DNA of 64,000 nucleotides. Source: Mycobacterium sp. UM_WGJ. Its GTDB lineage: Bacteria > Actinomycetota > Actinomycetes > Mycobacteriales > Mycobacteriaceae. The notes beneath the pieces were generated by a model. It was not told the DNA's origin. It did not search any database and saw only the letters and a program-made list of their open reading frames with translations. The stretch lies in contig NZ_AUWR01000008.1 in assembly GCF_000455125.1 (NCBI RefSeq), forward strand, positions 62,001-126,000, written 5' to 3'. Shown here in pieces: positions 53,877 through 62,594 of the stretch (the stretch's first letter is position 1; each line of letters begins with the position of its first letter). The position numbers and the translations under genes are program-made.

Positions 53877-53929
53877 AGCTTGCAGGCCCACGTCAGGGAC
53901 TGGCAAGCTAATTTGCTATGCAGGCAAAT
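53877..53929. promoter_or_regulatory. Two inverted repeats between the flavoenzyme and XRE-cupin genes
   Basis: AGCTTGC (53877-53883) with GCAAGCT (53903-53909), and ATTTGC (53911-53916) with GCAAAT (53924-53929), the latter spanning the regulator's start codon. Both sit in the 48-bp divergent promoter region, where an autoregulating XRE repressor would bind. Confidence 0.55.
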
Positions 53930-54493
53930 GCTGAGGAGAGCGGCGTAGACCTACGGGTGCGGCGTCGGCTGCGTGAGCTGCGCACCCAGCAGGGGCTGAC
54001 CCTCGAGGGCGTGGCGACGCGCGCCGGTATCGACGTCTCGACATTGAGCAGGCTGGAATCGGGCAAGCGACGCCTGGCATTGGACCATCTGCCCCGGCTG
54101 GCCGAGGCACTGTCGGTCAGCACCGACGAGTTGCTGCGCGCGCCGCAGCACCAGGACCCGCGGGTGCGTGGTACCTCGCACAGCCACAACGGCATCACCT
54201 ATTGGCCGCTGACCCGGCACGGCCCGGCCGGGGGTTTGCACGCCTTCAAGATCCGGGTCGGCATGCGCCGCCGACGGCCCACCGAATTGCCGGTGCACGA
54301 AGGCCACGAGTGGCTGTACATGTTGTCCGGCCGCATCCGGTTGGTGCTGGGCGACGACGATTTCCTGATCGGGCCCGGTGAGGCGGTCGAGTTCTCCACC
54401 TGGACACCGCATTGGTTCGGCGCCGTCGACGGTCCAGCCGAGGCCATCGTGATCTTCGGAACCCACGGCGAGCGCGTGCACCTGCACGGCTGA
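53918..54493 (+). CDS. XRE-family regulator with C-terminal cupin
   Basis: A 191-residue transcription factor. Residues about 10-70 form an XRE helix-turn-helix (LRVRRRLRELRTQQGLTLEG, then GIDVSTLSRLESGKR); residues about 100-190 form a cupin sensor (LPVHEGHEWLYMLSGRIRLV, then FSTWTPHWFGAVDG). The cupin His residues could bind a metal or small ligand. The gene is divergent from the flavoenzyme/methyltransferase pair, which it probably represses, and its start codon lies in an inverted repeat, pointing to autoregulation. I do not recall it at this locus in M. tuberculosis. Confidence 0.88.
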   Translation: MQANAEESGVDLRVRRRLRELRTQQGLTLEGVATRAGIDVSTLSRLESGKRRLALDHLPRLAEALSVSTDELLRAPQHQDPRVRGTSHSHNGITYWPLTRHGPAGGLHAFKIRVGMRRRRPTELPVHEGHEWLYMLSGRIRLVLGDDDFLIGPGEAVEFSTWTPHWFGAVDGPAEAIVIFGTHGERVHLHG

Positions 54494-54508
54494 CGGGCGG
54501 GCCGGCGG

Positions 54509-55603
54509 CTACAGGTAGGCCGTCTGATTCACCAGCCGCACCGACGCGGGCCCGTCACGAAAGAACTCGGCGATGCTCAGCGATGCCAGGTCCAGGTGCA
54601 GCCGGTACAAGATCGCTGGGCCGGCATCGAGCGCCAGACGCAGCACCGTCTTGATCGGTGTCACGTGTGACACCACCAGCACGGTGGTGCCGGCATGGTC
54701 GGCGACGATTCGGTCGCGCGCGGCCTGCACCCGCTGCTGTACGGCGTCGAAGCTCTCCCCGCCGGGGGGCTGGGTAGCGGTGTCCTTGAGCCAGCGCCGG
54801 TGCAGTTCGGGGTCGCGTTCGGCGGCCTCGGCGAAGGTCAGCCCCTCCCAGGCACCGAAGTCGGTTTCGGTCAGGTCCTCATCGATGGTCACGTCCAACC
54901 GCAGCAGTCGCGCCGCCGCCTCGGCGGTGTCGCGGCAGCGTTGCAGCGGCGAGCTGATGACCGCGGCGATGCCGCCGTGCTGGGCCAGGTAGCGCGCGGC
55001 CGCATCGGCCTGTTGCCGGCCGGTGTCGGTCAGCGGCGGGTTGCCGCGTCCGGAGTAGCGCCGATTCACCGACAGTTCGGTCTGCCCGTGCCGCAGCAAC
55101 AGCAGCCGAGTCGCGGTGCCCGTCGCGCCGGTCCAGCCGGGAGCTGTCGGGGCAGGCGCGGGCGCCGTCGCCACCGGCTTCGGTGCCGGGCTGTCGATTC
55201 CGGCAGCGGCATCCATGGCCTCGTTGGCCAGCCGGTCAGCATGGGAGTTCTTCTCCCGCGGAATCCAGGTGTAGCGGACATGGTCGAACTTCGACGCCAG
55301 CTCGCGGGCCTGCCGATGCAGCGTGATCAGGTCCGGATTTTTGACCTTCCACCGGCCGGCCATCTGTTCGACCACCAGCTTGGAGTCCATGAACACCCCG
55401 ACCTCGGCGGCGCCCAGCCGGGCCGCCTCGGTCAACCCCGCGACCAGGCCCCGGTATTCGGCAACGTTGTTGGTGGCAACACCGATGGACTCCTTGGCCT
55501 CGGCGAGCAGCGAGGAGCGATCGGCCGACCACACCACCGCCCCGTAGCCGGCCGGGCCCGGATTCCCCCGCGACCCACCGTCGGCTTCAACTACGACTTT
55601 CAT
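54509..55603 (-). CDS. Bifunctional RNase HI / acid phosphatase (CobC-like), Rv2228c-like
   Basis: A 364-residue fusion, exactly the length of Rv2228c. Residues 1-140 are RNase HI: VVVEADGGSRGNPGPAGYGA (first Asp), NNVAEYRGLV (Glu), FMDSKLVV (Asp), and the final Asp in NSHADRLANEAM; it cuts the RNA of RNA-DNA hybrids. After a Pro/Ala linker, residues from about 165 are a histidine-phosphatase domain: LLLLRHGQTE with the catalytic His and VVSHVTPIK with the second. The phosphatase may remove phosphate from alpha-ribazole phosphate, linking it to cobT/cobS. ATG 55603 is chosen. Confidence 0.93.
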   Translation of the reverse strand: MKVVVEADGGSRGNPGPAGYGAVVWSADRSSLLAEAKESIGVATNNVAEYRGLVAGLTEAARLGAAEVGVFMDSKLVVEQMAGRWKVKNPDLITLHRQARELASKFDHVRYTWIPREKNSHADRLANEAMDAAAGIDSPAPKPVATAPAPAPTAPGWTGATGTATRLLLLRHGQTELSVNRRYSGRGNPPLTDTGRQQADAAARYLAQHGGIAAVISSPLQRCRDTAEAAARLLRLDVTIDEDLTETDFGAWEGLTFAEAAERDPELHRRWLKDTATQPPGGESFDAVQQRVQAARDRIVADHAGTTVLVVSHVTPIKTVLRLALDAGPAILYRLHLDLASLSIAEFFRDGPASVRLVNQTAYL

Positions 55604-55628
55604 CCCCCCACCTTCACCGGCCAGCGCG

Positions 55629-56363
55629 CTAACCGAAGTCTTTGACCCGCAGCAGGATCGCGCTGCACTCGGGGCACCGCAACACCTCCTCGGGGGCCGC
55701 TGCGGAGATCCGGGCCAGCTCACCGCGGTCGATCTCGATCCGGCAGGCGCCGCACTGTCCCCCGCGCAACGGTCCGGCACCGACCCCACCGGACGCCCGC
55801 TGCCGTTCATAGAGTGCCAACAACTCGGCGTCAATCGTGGCGGCCAACTCGTCGCGGGTGGCCGCGCGCTGCCCACTGGTGGTCTCGATCTCGGCCAGCG
55901 CGGTGTCCACCGCCTCCTGTAACCGGGCCAGATCAGCGGCCAGGCCTTCGATCACGGCCGCTTCCGCGTTCGTCTGGGTCTGCAGTTGCTCACGCTGCTC
56001 CATCAACTCCAGCAGCGAGTCCTCCAAGCTGGACTGGCGCTTCTGCAGTGTCTCGAGCTCATGCTGCAGATCGACGACCTGTTTGGGGCTGGCCTGCCCG
56101 GAGTCCAGCAGGGCGCGGTCGCGGTCCTCGCGCTGGCGCACCGCGTCGATCTCCGACTCGAAACGACCGGCTTGGGCGTCCAAGTCCTCCACGGCCAACT
56201 CCAGGGCGGCTAGCCGGTCGGCGGCCGCGGTGTGCTCGGCCTGGAGACGCTCGCGGTCCTGCTGCTCGGGCAGATTCTTGGCGCGGTGCGCGTTCCGGGC
56301 CAGCTCGGCATCCAGCTCCAACAATTCCAACAACGAACGTTGTTGAGCTACAGCAGCCTTCAT
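55629..56363 (-). CDS. Coiled-coil protein with C-terminal zinc ribbon, Rv2229c-like
   Basis: A 244-residue protein of unknown function. About 180 residues of Glu/Ala/Leu/Gln-rich coiled coil ([20 protein letters not shown] onward) precede a C4 zinc ribbon: [12 protein letters not shown] and [12 protein letters not shown]. Such proteins resemble the HP0958/FlgZ group, which bind RNA or RpoN; no flagellum is involved here. ATG 56363 overlaps the stop of the NIF3 gene upstream by ATGA. Confidence 0.87.
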   Translation of the reverse strand: MKAAVAQQRSLLELLELDAELARNAHRAKNLPEQQDRERLQAEHTAAADRLAALELAVEDLDAQAGRFESEIDAVRQREDRDRALLDSGQASPKQVVDLQHELETLQKRQSSLEDSLLELMEQREQLQTQTNAEAAVIEGLAADLARLQEAVDTALAEIETTSGQRAATRDELAATIDAELLALYERQRASGGVGAGPLRGGQCGACRIEIDRGELARISAAAPEEVLRCPECSAILLRVKDFG

Positions 56364-57493
56364 GACCGGTCTCCTTCATGCGCGAGATTCCAGGGGTCGG
56401 TGCGCAGCGTGCTGACACGCACCGGCAGCGTCGCACCGAAATGGGAGCGGAGTATATCGGCCGCCTGCGCGCACCACGGGTATTCACTGGCCCAGTGGGC
56501 CACGTCGACCAGCGCCATCGCAGACCGTCGGGAATGCTCGTCAGCCGGATGGTGACGCAGGTCGGCGGTGACGTACACCTGAGCGTCGGCGGCGGCAGCC
56601 GCATCGAGCAGGGAATCGCCGGCGCCGCCGCAGACCGCCACCCGCGAGACCAGCAAGTCGGAGTCTCCCGAGGCGCGCACACCCCAGGAGGTGGCCGGCA
56701 GCCCCGCAGCGACGCGGGCGACGAACGCGCTCAACGGCTCCGGGGTCGCCAGGCTGCCCACCCGGCCGATCCCGACTCCGGCGGGCAGCGGCTGCACCGT
56801 AAAGATGTCGAACGCCGGTTCTTCGTAGGGATGGGCAGCCAGCAGCGCCGCGTGAATCGCCCCACGGGCCCGCGCCGGCGCCACCACTTCGATCCGGTCC
56901 TCGGGAACGCGCTCGACCTCACCCACTCGTCCGATCGACGGCGTCGCGCCGTCGCCGGGCAGGAACTGGCCGGTGCCCGGCACACTCCAACTGCACTGCG
57001 CGTAGTCACCGATATGACCCGCGCCGGCCGCGAACACCGCGGCCCGGACCGCCTCGGCGTGCTCTGCGGGGGTGTAGATCACCCATTTGTCGGTGTCGGG
57101 TTTGCCGGCGGCCGGGTCGAGCACGGACTCCACCGTCAGCCCGAGTGCCGCTGCCAGCGCGTCGGAGACCCCGGGCGCGGCGGCGTCGGCATTGGTGTGA
57201 GCGGTGAACAGCGCCCGACCGGTCCGGATCAACCGGTGGATCAGCGAGCCCTTGGGGGTGCTGGCCGCCACGGTGTCCACCCCGCGCAGCAGCAGCGGAT
57301 GGTGGGCCAGCAGCAGACCGCCGTCGGGCACCTCGTCGACCACCGCCGAGGTGGCGTCGACCGCGATCGTCACCGAACTCACCGGGTCGCCGGGGTCACC
57401 GCAGACCAGCCCGACCGAGTCCCAGGAGTGGGCCAGCCCGGGCGGGTAGGCCGCATCCAGTACGTCAATGACGTCAGCCAACCGCGCGGTCAC
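56360..57493 (-). CDS. NIF3-like dinuclear metal protein, Rv2230c-like
   Basis: A 377-residue NIF3/YbgI protein, sometimes annotated as GTP cyclohydrolase I type 2. Conserved features are [13 protein letters not shown], the metal His pair in [30 protein letters not shown] and near the end [20 protein letters not shown] with CGGAGDSLL before it. A PII-like insertion lies in the middle ([19 protein letters not shown]). The biological substrate is unknown. GTG 57493 begins [13 protein letters not shown]; the frame upstream is open but antisense to ptkA. Confidence 0.9.
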   Translation of the reverse strand: MTARLADVIDVLDAAYPPGLAHSWDSVGLVCGDPGDPVSSVTIAVDATSAVVDEVPDGGLLLAHHPLLLRGVDTVAASTPKGSLIHRLIRTGRALFTAHTNADAAAPGVSDALAAALGLTVESVLDPAAGKPDTDKWVIYTPAEHAEAVRAAVFAAGAGHIGDYAQCSWSVPGTGQFLPGDGATPSIGRVGEVERVPEDRIEVVAPARARGAIHAALLAAHPYEEPAFDIFTVQPLPAGVGIGRVGSLATPEPLSAFVARVAAGLPATSWGVRASGDSDLLVSRVAVCGGAGDSLLDAAAAADAQVYVTADLRHHPADEHSRRSAMALVDVAHWASEYPWCAQAADILRSHFGATLPVRVSTLRTDPWNLAHEGDRS

Positions 57494-57554
57494 ACTGCAA
57501 GACAGTAGTGCGCCACCCGGCGAGCTCTCCGCGCACGTCGGGGACAATGGGACC

Positions 57555-58238
57555 GTGACGCGCACGAGCACCGCCGCCGCCGAATTGGTCATCTTCGACC
57601 TCGACGGCACCTTGACCGACTCCGCGGCCGGGATCGTCGCCAGCTTCCGGCACGCGCTGGAGCACATCGGTGCGCCGATTCCCGAGGGGGATCTGGCTGC
57701 GCGGCTGGTCGGGCCGCCGATGCACCACACGCTGGCCGCGATGGGCCTCGGCGAGCACACCGAAGCCGCGGTCGCCGCCTACCGCGCCGACTACACCAGC
57801 CGCGGATGGCAGATGAACACCATGTTCGACGGCATCGCCGCGCTGCTGCGCGACCTGCGGGCCGCCGGGGTTCGGCTGGCCGTGGCCACCTCCAAGGTGG
57901 AGCCGACCGCGCGCAAGATCCTCGCGCATTTCGGGCTCGACGGCTATTTCGAGGTGGTCGCCGGCGCCAGTGTCGACGGCTCCCGGGCCGCGAAGTCCGA
58001 CGTGGTGGCCCACGCGCTAGCGCAGCTGGCGCCGCTGCCCGCGCGGGTGCTGATGGTGGGCGATCGGCGCCACGATGTCGACGGTGCGGCCGCGCACGGT
58101 ATCGACACGGTGCTGGTCGGCTGGGGCTACGGCCAGACCGACTATGCCGAGACCGCCGATGCCGGTCTGGATTCCCCCGACGGTCCCCTCGCCCGCGTGC
58201 AGACCGTCACCGAACTACGGGAGGTACTCGGTGTCTGA
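57555..58238 (+). CDS. ptkA: HAD-like protein homologous to tyrosine kinase PtkA, short form
   Basis: A 227-residue HAD-superfamily protein matching the core of PtkA (Rv2232). The HAD motif I is [15 protein letters not shown], motif [15 protein letters not shown] (Ser/Thr), and motif [19 protein letters not shown]. tuberculosis PtkA has about 80 extra N-terminal disordered residues, reported to matter for its kinase function; here only about ten residues precede the core. The start is GTG 57555. It overlaps ptpA by eight bases, as expected of the kinase/phosphatase pair. It may act as an ordinary phosphatase (Gph-like). Confidence 0.85.
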   Translation: MTRTSTAAAELVIFDLDGTLTDSAAGIVASFRHALEHIGAPIPEGDLAARLVGPPMHHTLAAMGLGEHTEAAVAAYRADYTSRGWQMNTMFDGIAALLRDLRAAGVRLAVATSKVEPTARKILAHFGLDGYFEVVAGASVDGSRAAKSDVVAHALAQLAPLPARVLMVGDRRHDVDGAAAHGIDTVLVGWGYGQTDYAETADAGLDSPDGPLARVQTVTELREVLGV

Positions 58239-58725
58239 GCCGATGCTGCATGTCACGTTCGTCTGCACCGGCAACATCTGCCGCTCGCCGATGGCCGAGA
58301 AGATGTTCGCCCACCAGCTCGCGCAGCGTGGACTGGGCGGCACCGTGCGGGTGACCAGCGCCGGGACGGCGGACTGGCACGTGGGCAAGGGCGCCGACGA
58401 GCGCACCAACCGGGTGCTGCGCGACAACGGCTATCCGGTGGAGCACCGTGCCGCCCAGGTCGGACCCGAGCATGAGGCCGCGGACCTGGTGGTGGCGCTG
58501 GGACGCAACCATGTCGGGCTGCTGAGGGGGCTGGGTATTCCGGCCGAGCGGATCCGGATGCTGCGGTCCTTCGACCCGCGTTCAGGAGCCGCCGTGCCCG
58601 ACGTCGACGACCCCTACTACGGCGGTCATGACGACTTCGTGCAGGCGTTCACCGTCATCGCGGCAGCCCTGCCGGGCCTGCACGCCTGGGTCGACGGGCA
58701 GCTGGCGTTGGGCGAGAGCGGCTGA
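58231..58725 (+). CDS. ptpA: Low-molecular-weight protein tyrosine phosphatase PtpA
   Basis: A 164-residue phosphatase. The P-loop FVCTGNICRSPMAEKM holds the nucleophilic Cys and Arg, and the general-acid Asp is in DVDDPYYGG. In M. tuberculosis it is secreted into the host cell and blocks phagosome acidification; the present protein may have only a bacterial role. GTG 58231 is preferred because GGAGG lies six bases ahead. The gene is followed by SURF1 with a one-base overlap. Confidence 0.94.
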   Translation: MSEPMLHVTFVCTGNICRSPMAEKMFAHQLAQRGLGGTVRVTSAGTADWHVGKGADERTNRVLRDNGYPVEHRAAQVGPEHEAADLVVALGRNHVGLLRGLGIPAERIRMLRSFDPRSGAAVPDVDDPYYGGHDDFVQAFTVIAAALPGLHAWVDGQLALGESG

Positions 58726-59561
58726 TGCGCCGCCTGGCCTTCCTGCTGCGCCCGAGCTGGCTGGCTCTGGCGGCGGTGGTGCTGGGCTTCGCCTACCTGT
58801 GTTTCACCGTGCTGGCACCGTGGCAACTGGGCAAGAACACCACCACCTCTCGCGCGAACAGCCAACTCGAACACGCACTGACCGCCGAACCCGTGCCGGT
58901 GAACACGCTGCTGCCGCACCAGGATTCGTTTGCGCCGGACGAGCAGTGGCGGCCGGTGACCGCCACCGGGCACTATCTGGCCGACAAGCAGGTGCTGGTG
59001 CGGTTGCGGTCGGTCGACGGAGTGCCCGCGGTGGAGGTACTGGCACCGTTCACGGTCAAAGGCGGGCCGACCGTGTTGGTGAATCGCGGCTTCGTGCGCA
59101 CCGACGACGGCGGTTCGCGGCTACCGGACATTGCGGCACCGCCTGCCGCCGAGGTCACCATCACCGCGCGGCTGCGCGACTCCCAGGGCGCCATACCGGG
59201 CAAGAACCCGTTCACCGAGAACGGGTTTCGCCAGGTGTACTCGATCAACACCGAACAGGTCGCGGAGGTGACCGGCGTCGAGCTGACCGGGTCCTACCTG
59301 CAGCTTGTCGAAGACCAGCCCGGTGGCTTGGGTGTGATCGCGCTGCCGCGCCGGGATGCCGGCCCGTTCCTGTCCTACGGCATTCAGTGGATCGCGTTCG
59401 GAATCCTGGCGCCAATAGGTCTGGGGTACTTCGCGTTCGCCGAGCTGCGGGCACGCCGGGCGGAGCGCGCCGCGACACAACCCGAGGCGGGCGAGGACGA
59501 GCCCGCGCCGCCGATGACCGTCGAGCAGAAGCTCGCCGACCGATACGGCCGGCGCCGGTAG
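58725..59561 (+). CDS. SURF1 family cytochrome oxidase assembly protein, Rv2235-like
   Basis: A 278-residue membrane protein with two helices, one N-terminal (LALAAVVLGFAYLCFTVLAP) and one near the C-terminus (SYGIQWIAFGILAPIGLGYF), around a periplasmic domain with the SURF1 marks WRPVTATGHYL and VLVNRGFVRTDDG. It helps insert haem a into the aa3 oxidase, whose subunits are encoded at 8.5 and 15.2-16.7 kb. Overlap with ptpA suggests one transcript. Confidence 0.9.
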   Translation: MRRLAFLLRPSWLALAAVVLGFAYLCFTVLAPWQLGKNTTTSRANSQLEHALTAEPVPVNTLLPHQDSFAPDEQWRPVTATGHYLADKQVLVRLRSVDGVPAVEVLAPFTVKGGPTVLVNRGFVRTDDGGSRLPDIAAPPAAEVTITARLRDSQGAIPGKNPFTENGFRQVYSINTEQVAEVTGVELTGSYLQLVEDQPGGLGVIALPRRDAGPFLSYGIQWIAFGILAPIGLGYFAFAELRARRAERAATQPEAGEDEPAPPMTVEQKLADRYGRRR

Positions 59562-59592
59562 GCCTCCGACCGCGCTGTGCCATCCTGGGGCC

Positions 59593-60456
59593 ATGGTGAA
59601 CATTTCCGGTGTCGGGATCTGGAGTGCGCCGCTGCGCTACGGCGATCAGGGCGAGGCCGCCGAGGCGGCCGCCGAATTAGAGGAACTGGGTTTCGGGGTG
59701 CTGTGGATACCCGACGTCGGCGGTCCGGTGTTCGACGCGGTGGCCAACCTGCTGGCGGCCACCCGCAACGCAATCATCGCCACCGGCATCCTAAACCTGT
59801 GGATGCATAGCCCGGCCGACGTCGCGGCGTCCTACGCTGCGCTGACCGCGGCACACGGTGATCGGTTCCTGCTCGGCATCGGGGTCAGCCACGCCCCGCT
59901 GATCGACGCCGGCGATCCGGGGCGCTACCGCCGCCCGCTGCGCGCCATGAGCGAGTTTCTCGACGGGCTCGACGCCGCCGACGCGCCGGTGCCGGTCGAG
60001 TCGCGGGTGCTCGCGGCACTGGGCCCCAAAATGCTCGACTTGGCCGGCGCCCGTAGCCGCGGCGCCCACCCCTACCTGACCACCCCCGAGCACACCCGGT
60101 TCGCCCGCGAGCAGCTGGGCGACGGGCCGTTGCTGCTGCCCGAGCAGACCGCGATCCTGTGCGCCAGCCGCGACGAGGCACGCGCGATCGGCACCAAGTG
60201 GCTGAGCTCCTATTTGGCGCTGCCCAACTACGCCAACAACCTGCTGCGGTCCGGCTTCTCCGAGGACGACATCGCCGGCGTCAGCGATCGGCTGTTCGAC
60301 GCGATCATCGCCTGGGGATCCCCGGAGTCCGTGCTCAGCCGGGTCGCCGAGCACCAGGCCGCCGGGGCCGACCACGTCTGCGTCCAGCTGCTGGATGCGG
60401 ACCCGCGGGCCTTCCCGCGGGAGCAGTGGCGGCAGCTGGCCGCAGCGCTGCGCTGA
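59593..60456 (+). CDS. LLM-class F420-dependent oxidoreductase
   Basis: A 287-residue luciferase-like TIM-barrel protein of the TIGR03620 type, which in mycobacteria uses the deazaflavin F420. Clues are VGIWSAPLRYGD at the start, LEELGFGVLWIPDVGG, NLWMHSPADVAA, FLLGIGVSHAPLI and AHPYLTTPEHTR. The substrate is unknown. It ends two bases before the converging acyl-CoA synthetase gene. Confidence 0.88.
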   Translation: MVNISGVGIWSAPLRYGDQGEAAEAAAELEELGFGVLWIPDVGGPVFDAVANLLAATRNAIIATGILNLWMHSPADVAASYAALTAAHGDRFLLGIGVSHAPLIDAGDPGRYRRPLRAMSEFLDGLDAADAPVPVESRVLAALGPKMLDLAGARSRGAHPYLTTPEHTRFAREQLGDGPLLLPEQTAILCASRDEARAIGTKWLSSYLALPNYANNLLRSGFSEDDIAGVSDRLFDAIIAWGSPESVLSRVAEHQAAGADHVCVQLLDADPRAFPREQWRQLAAALR

Positions 60457-60458
60457 CC

Positions 60459-62051
60459 TCAGCCGACGGAACGGTCCGCGCCGGACCAGAACTGGGCGCG
60501 CACCGCCTTCTTGTCCGGCTTGCCCAACGCCGTCACCGGCACCGATTCTGCGACAATCACCTGCTTGGGCGACTGGACCGAACCCTTACGTTCCTTGACC
60601 GCGGACTGGATCTCGGCGGTCATCGTGGCTACCGCGGCGGCATCGCTGGCCGCACCCGGACGCAGCACCACCACCGCGGTCACGGCCTCACCCCACTTCT
60701 CGTCGGGGGTGCCGATCACGCACACCTGGGCCACCGACGGGTGCTCGGCGATAACGTCCTCGACCTCGCGGGGGAACACATTGAAACCGCCAGTGACGAT
60801 CATGTCCTTGGTGCGGTCGACGATGTAGTAGAAGCCGTCTTCATCCTCGCGGGCCAAGTCGCCGGTGTGCATCCAGCCGTCCCTGAAGGTTTCGGCGGTG
60901 GCCTCCGGAAGCTTCCAATAGCCGCCGGACAGCAGGGGCCCGGACACGCAGATCTCGCCGACCTCACCCTGGGGCACCGGGTTGCCGTCGTCGCCCAGCA
61001 GCGCCACCCGGGCGAACAGGGTGGGGCGCCCGCAGGAGGTCAGACGCTTCTGGTCGTGGTCCCCCTTGGCCAGGTAGGTGATCACCATCGGCGCCTCGGA
61101 CTGGCCATAGTACTGGGCGAAGATCGGCCCGAACCGGTCGATGGCCTCCTGCAGCCGGACCGGGTTCATCGCCGAGGCGCCGTAGTACACCGTCTCCAGC
61201 GACGACAGGTCGCGGGTGTGCGAGTCCGGGTGATCCATCAGCGCGTAGATCATCGACGGCACCAGCATGGTGGCGGTGATCTTCTGCTCCTCGATCACCC
61301 GCAGCACCTCGGCCGGGTCGAATTTGGTCAGCACCACCAATTGGCCGCCCTTGATGATCGTCGGCACGAAGAACGCCGCGCCGGCGTGCGAAAGCGGGGT
61401 GCACATCAGGAATTTGGGGTGCTCCGGCCATTCCCACTCGGCGAGCTGCGTGGTGGTCATCGCGGTAATGGACGACACGGTGCCGATGACGCCCTTGGGC
61501 TTACCGGTGGTCCCGCCGGTGTAGGTGAGACCGCCGATGTGGTCGGGGGCAAGGTCGGAGGCCGCTAGGGGCTGCGGGTCGTACTTGGCCGCCTCCGCGG
61601 CGAGATCGACGGCCTTGCCCTCCAGCTCCGGCGGCACCGGCCCGATGGTCAGCACCTGCCGCAACGTCGGCACCTTCTCCAGCAGGCCGAGGGCGCGCTC
61701 CACGAAGGCCGGTGTGGGGTCGATGATCAGCGTGCTGACCTCGGCGTCGGCCAGCACGTAGGCGTGGTCGTCCAGCGACCCCAGCGGGTGCAGGGCCGTG
61801 CGCCGGTATCCCCGGATCTGCCCGGCGCCGATGATCATCAGCACCTCGGGACGGTTCAGCGACAACAGCCCGGTCGCGTCAGCTCCGAGTTCCTCGAACG
61901 CCTGGATGTACTGGCTGATGCGCTCGGCGAGCTGACCCCCGGTCAAGGTGGTGTCACCGAGGAACAGCACCGGCTTGTCCCTGTTGCGCTTGAGGGCGCC
62001 CACGGTGAGATGCCCGGAGTGAATGGGCTGGCGCAGTGACTGCGTCGACAT
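60459..62051 (-). CDS. Fatty-acyl-CoA synthetase (FadD8-like)
   Basis: A 530-residue ANL-family ligase. It carries LTYTGGTTGKPKGVIG (P-loop), YYGQSEAPMV (adenine site), DGWMHTGDLARED (hinge) and VDRTKDMIVTGGFNVFPREVE, with the catalytic Lys near the end in ALGKPDKKAVR. The substrate chain is not determined; overall it resembles FadD8 proteins. GGAGG seven bases before ATG 62051 settles the start. It is distinct from the FadD at the left end of the window. Confidence 0.88.
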   Translation of the reverse strand: MSTQSLRQPIHSGHLTVGALKRNRDKPVLFLGDTTLTGGQLAERISQYIQAFEELGADATGLLSLNRPEVLMIIGAGQIRGYRRTALHPLGSLDDHAYVLADAEVSTLIIDPTPAFVERALGLLEKVPTLRQVLTIGPVPPELEGKAVDLAAEAAKYDPQPLAASDLAPDHIGGLTYTGGTTGKPKGVIGTVSSITAMTTTQLAEWEWPEHPKFLMCTPLSHAGAAFFVPTIIKGGQLVVLTKFDPAEVLRVIEEQKITATMLVPSMIYALMDHPDSHTRDLSSLETVYYGASAMNPVRLQEAIDRFGPIFAQYYGQSEAPMVITYLAKGDHDQKRLTSCGRPTLFARVALLGDDGNPVPQGEVGEICVSGPLLSGGYWKLPEATAETFRDGWMHTGDLAREDEDGFYYIVDRTKDMIVTGGFNVFPREVEDVIAEHPSVAQVCVIGTPDEKWGEAVTAVVVLRPGAASDAAAVATMTAEIQSAVKERKGSVQSPKQVIVAESVPVTALGKPDKKAVRAQFWSGADRSVG

Positions 62052-62133
62052 CGAGTTACCTCCGCTAGAGCGCTGAAAACTTGCCCGCTGGACATTACCG
62101 ACCGCCCCATCGGCCGCTGGGACGAGCCGGGAG

Positions 62134-62310
62134 ATGTCGGTCAACGAACTCGCCGAGCACGTCGGCAAGCCGGCGCCATCGGCGTCACAACACCCGGTGA
62201 AACTGCGGATGGCGCGGCTGGTGCGCACCCGCCGCGAGGGCACCACGATTTGCGACAGCATGGAGAGCAGCGCGCCATTGAAAGAAGATGAGCCACCCAT
62301 GTCGCACTGA
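62134..62310 (+). pseudogene. Fragment of a KmtR-like ArsR-family regulator
   Basis: 58 codons reading MSVNELAEHVGKPAPS, then SQHPVKLRMARLVRTRREGTTI, then an unrelated tail to TGA. This is the recognition helix and wing of ArsR/SmtB metal sensors, closest to KmtR (Rv0827c). The first 40 or so residues, including the N-terminal helices, and the C-terminal metal-binding part are missing, and the wing ends in CDSMESS instead of the usual Tyr-Arg strand. It cannot be a working sensor. It is too short and broken to be functional, but the match is unmistakable. Confidence 0.75.
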
Positions 62311-62337
62311 GCGCTCCGCAGAGCTCCGGGCAGCGCT

Positions 62338-62556
62338 TTAGGCCGAGAGCACGATCAGCAGGGCGATGACACCGATCAGCACCAGCAGTGCCGCCCACAG
62401 CGTCGCGCGTACGCCGGGCGGCTTGGCGGAGCGGCCAGATGGTGTCAGCTGCGGGCTGGTCGACGGCGACACTCCCCATTGGCCGGTCGGTGCCCGGTCA
62501 GGTGGAACGGGCGGCGACGGTGGAGTGGGTTCGTCCGGTGTCGGAGAGGTTGTCAT
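62338..62556 (-). CDS. Small membrane protein with proline-rich N-terminus
   Basis: A 72-residue protein: about 45 residues rich in Pro, Ser and Thr ([20 protein letters not shown]), then a basic patch (SGRSAKPPGVRA) and one C-terminal helix (TLWAALLVLIGVIALLIVLS). Function unknown. ATG 62556 lies just downstream of the tRNA-Val 3' half on the same strand, so in the ancestral layout it followed the tRNA gene directly. Confidence 0.65.
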   Translation of the reverse strand: MTTSPTPDEPTPPSPPVPPDRAPTGQWGVSPSTSPQLTPSGRSAKPPGVRATLWAALLVLIGVIALLIVLSA

Positions 62557-62594
62557 GCTCACCGCATTGACGGTCTGCCGCGGTGTCAAACAAC

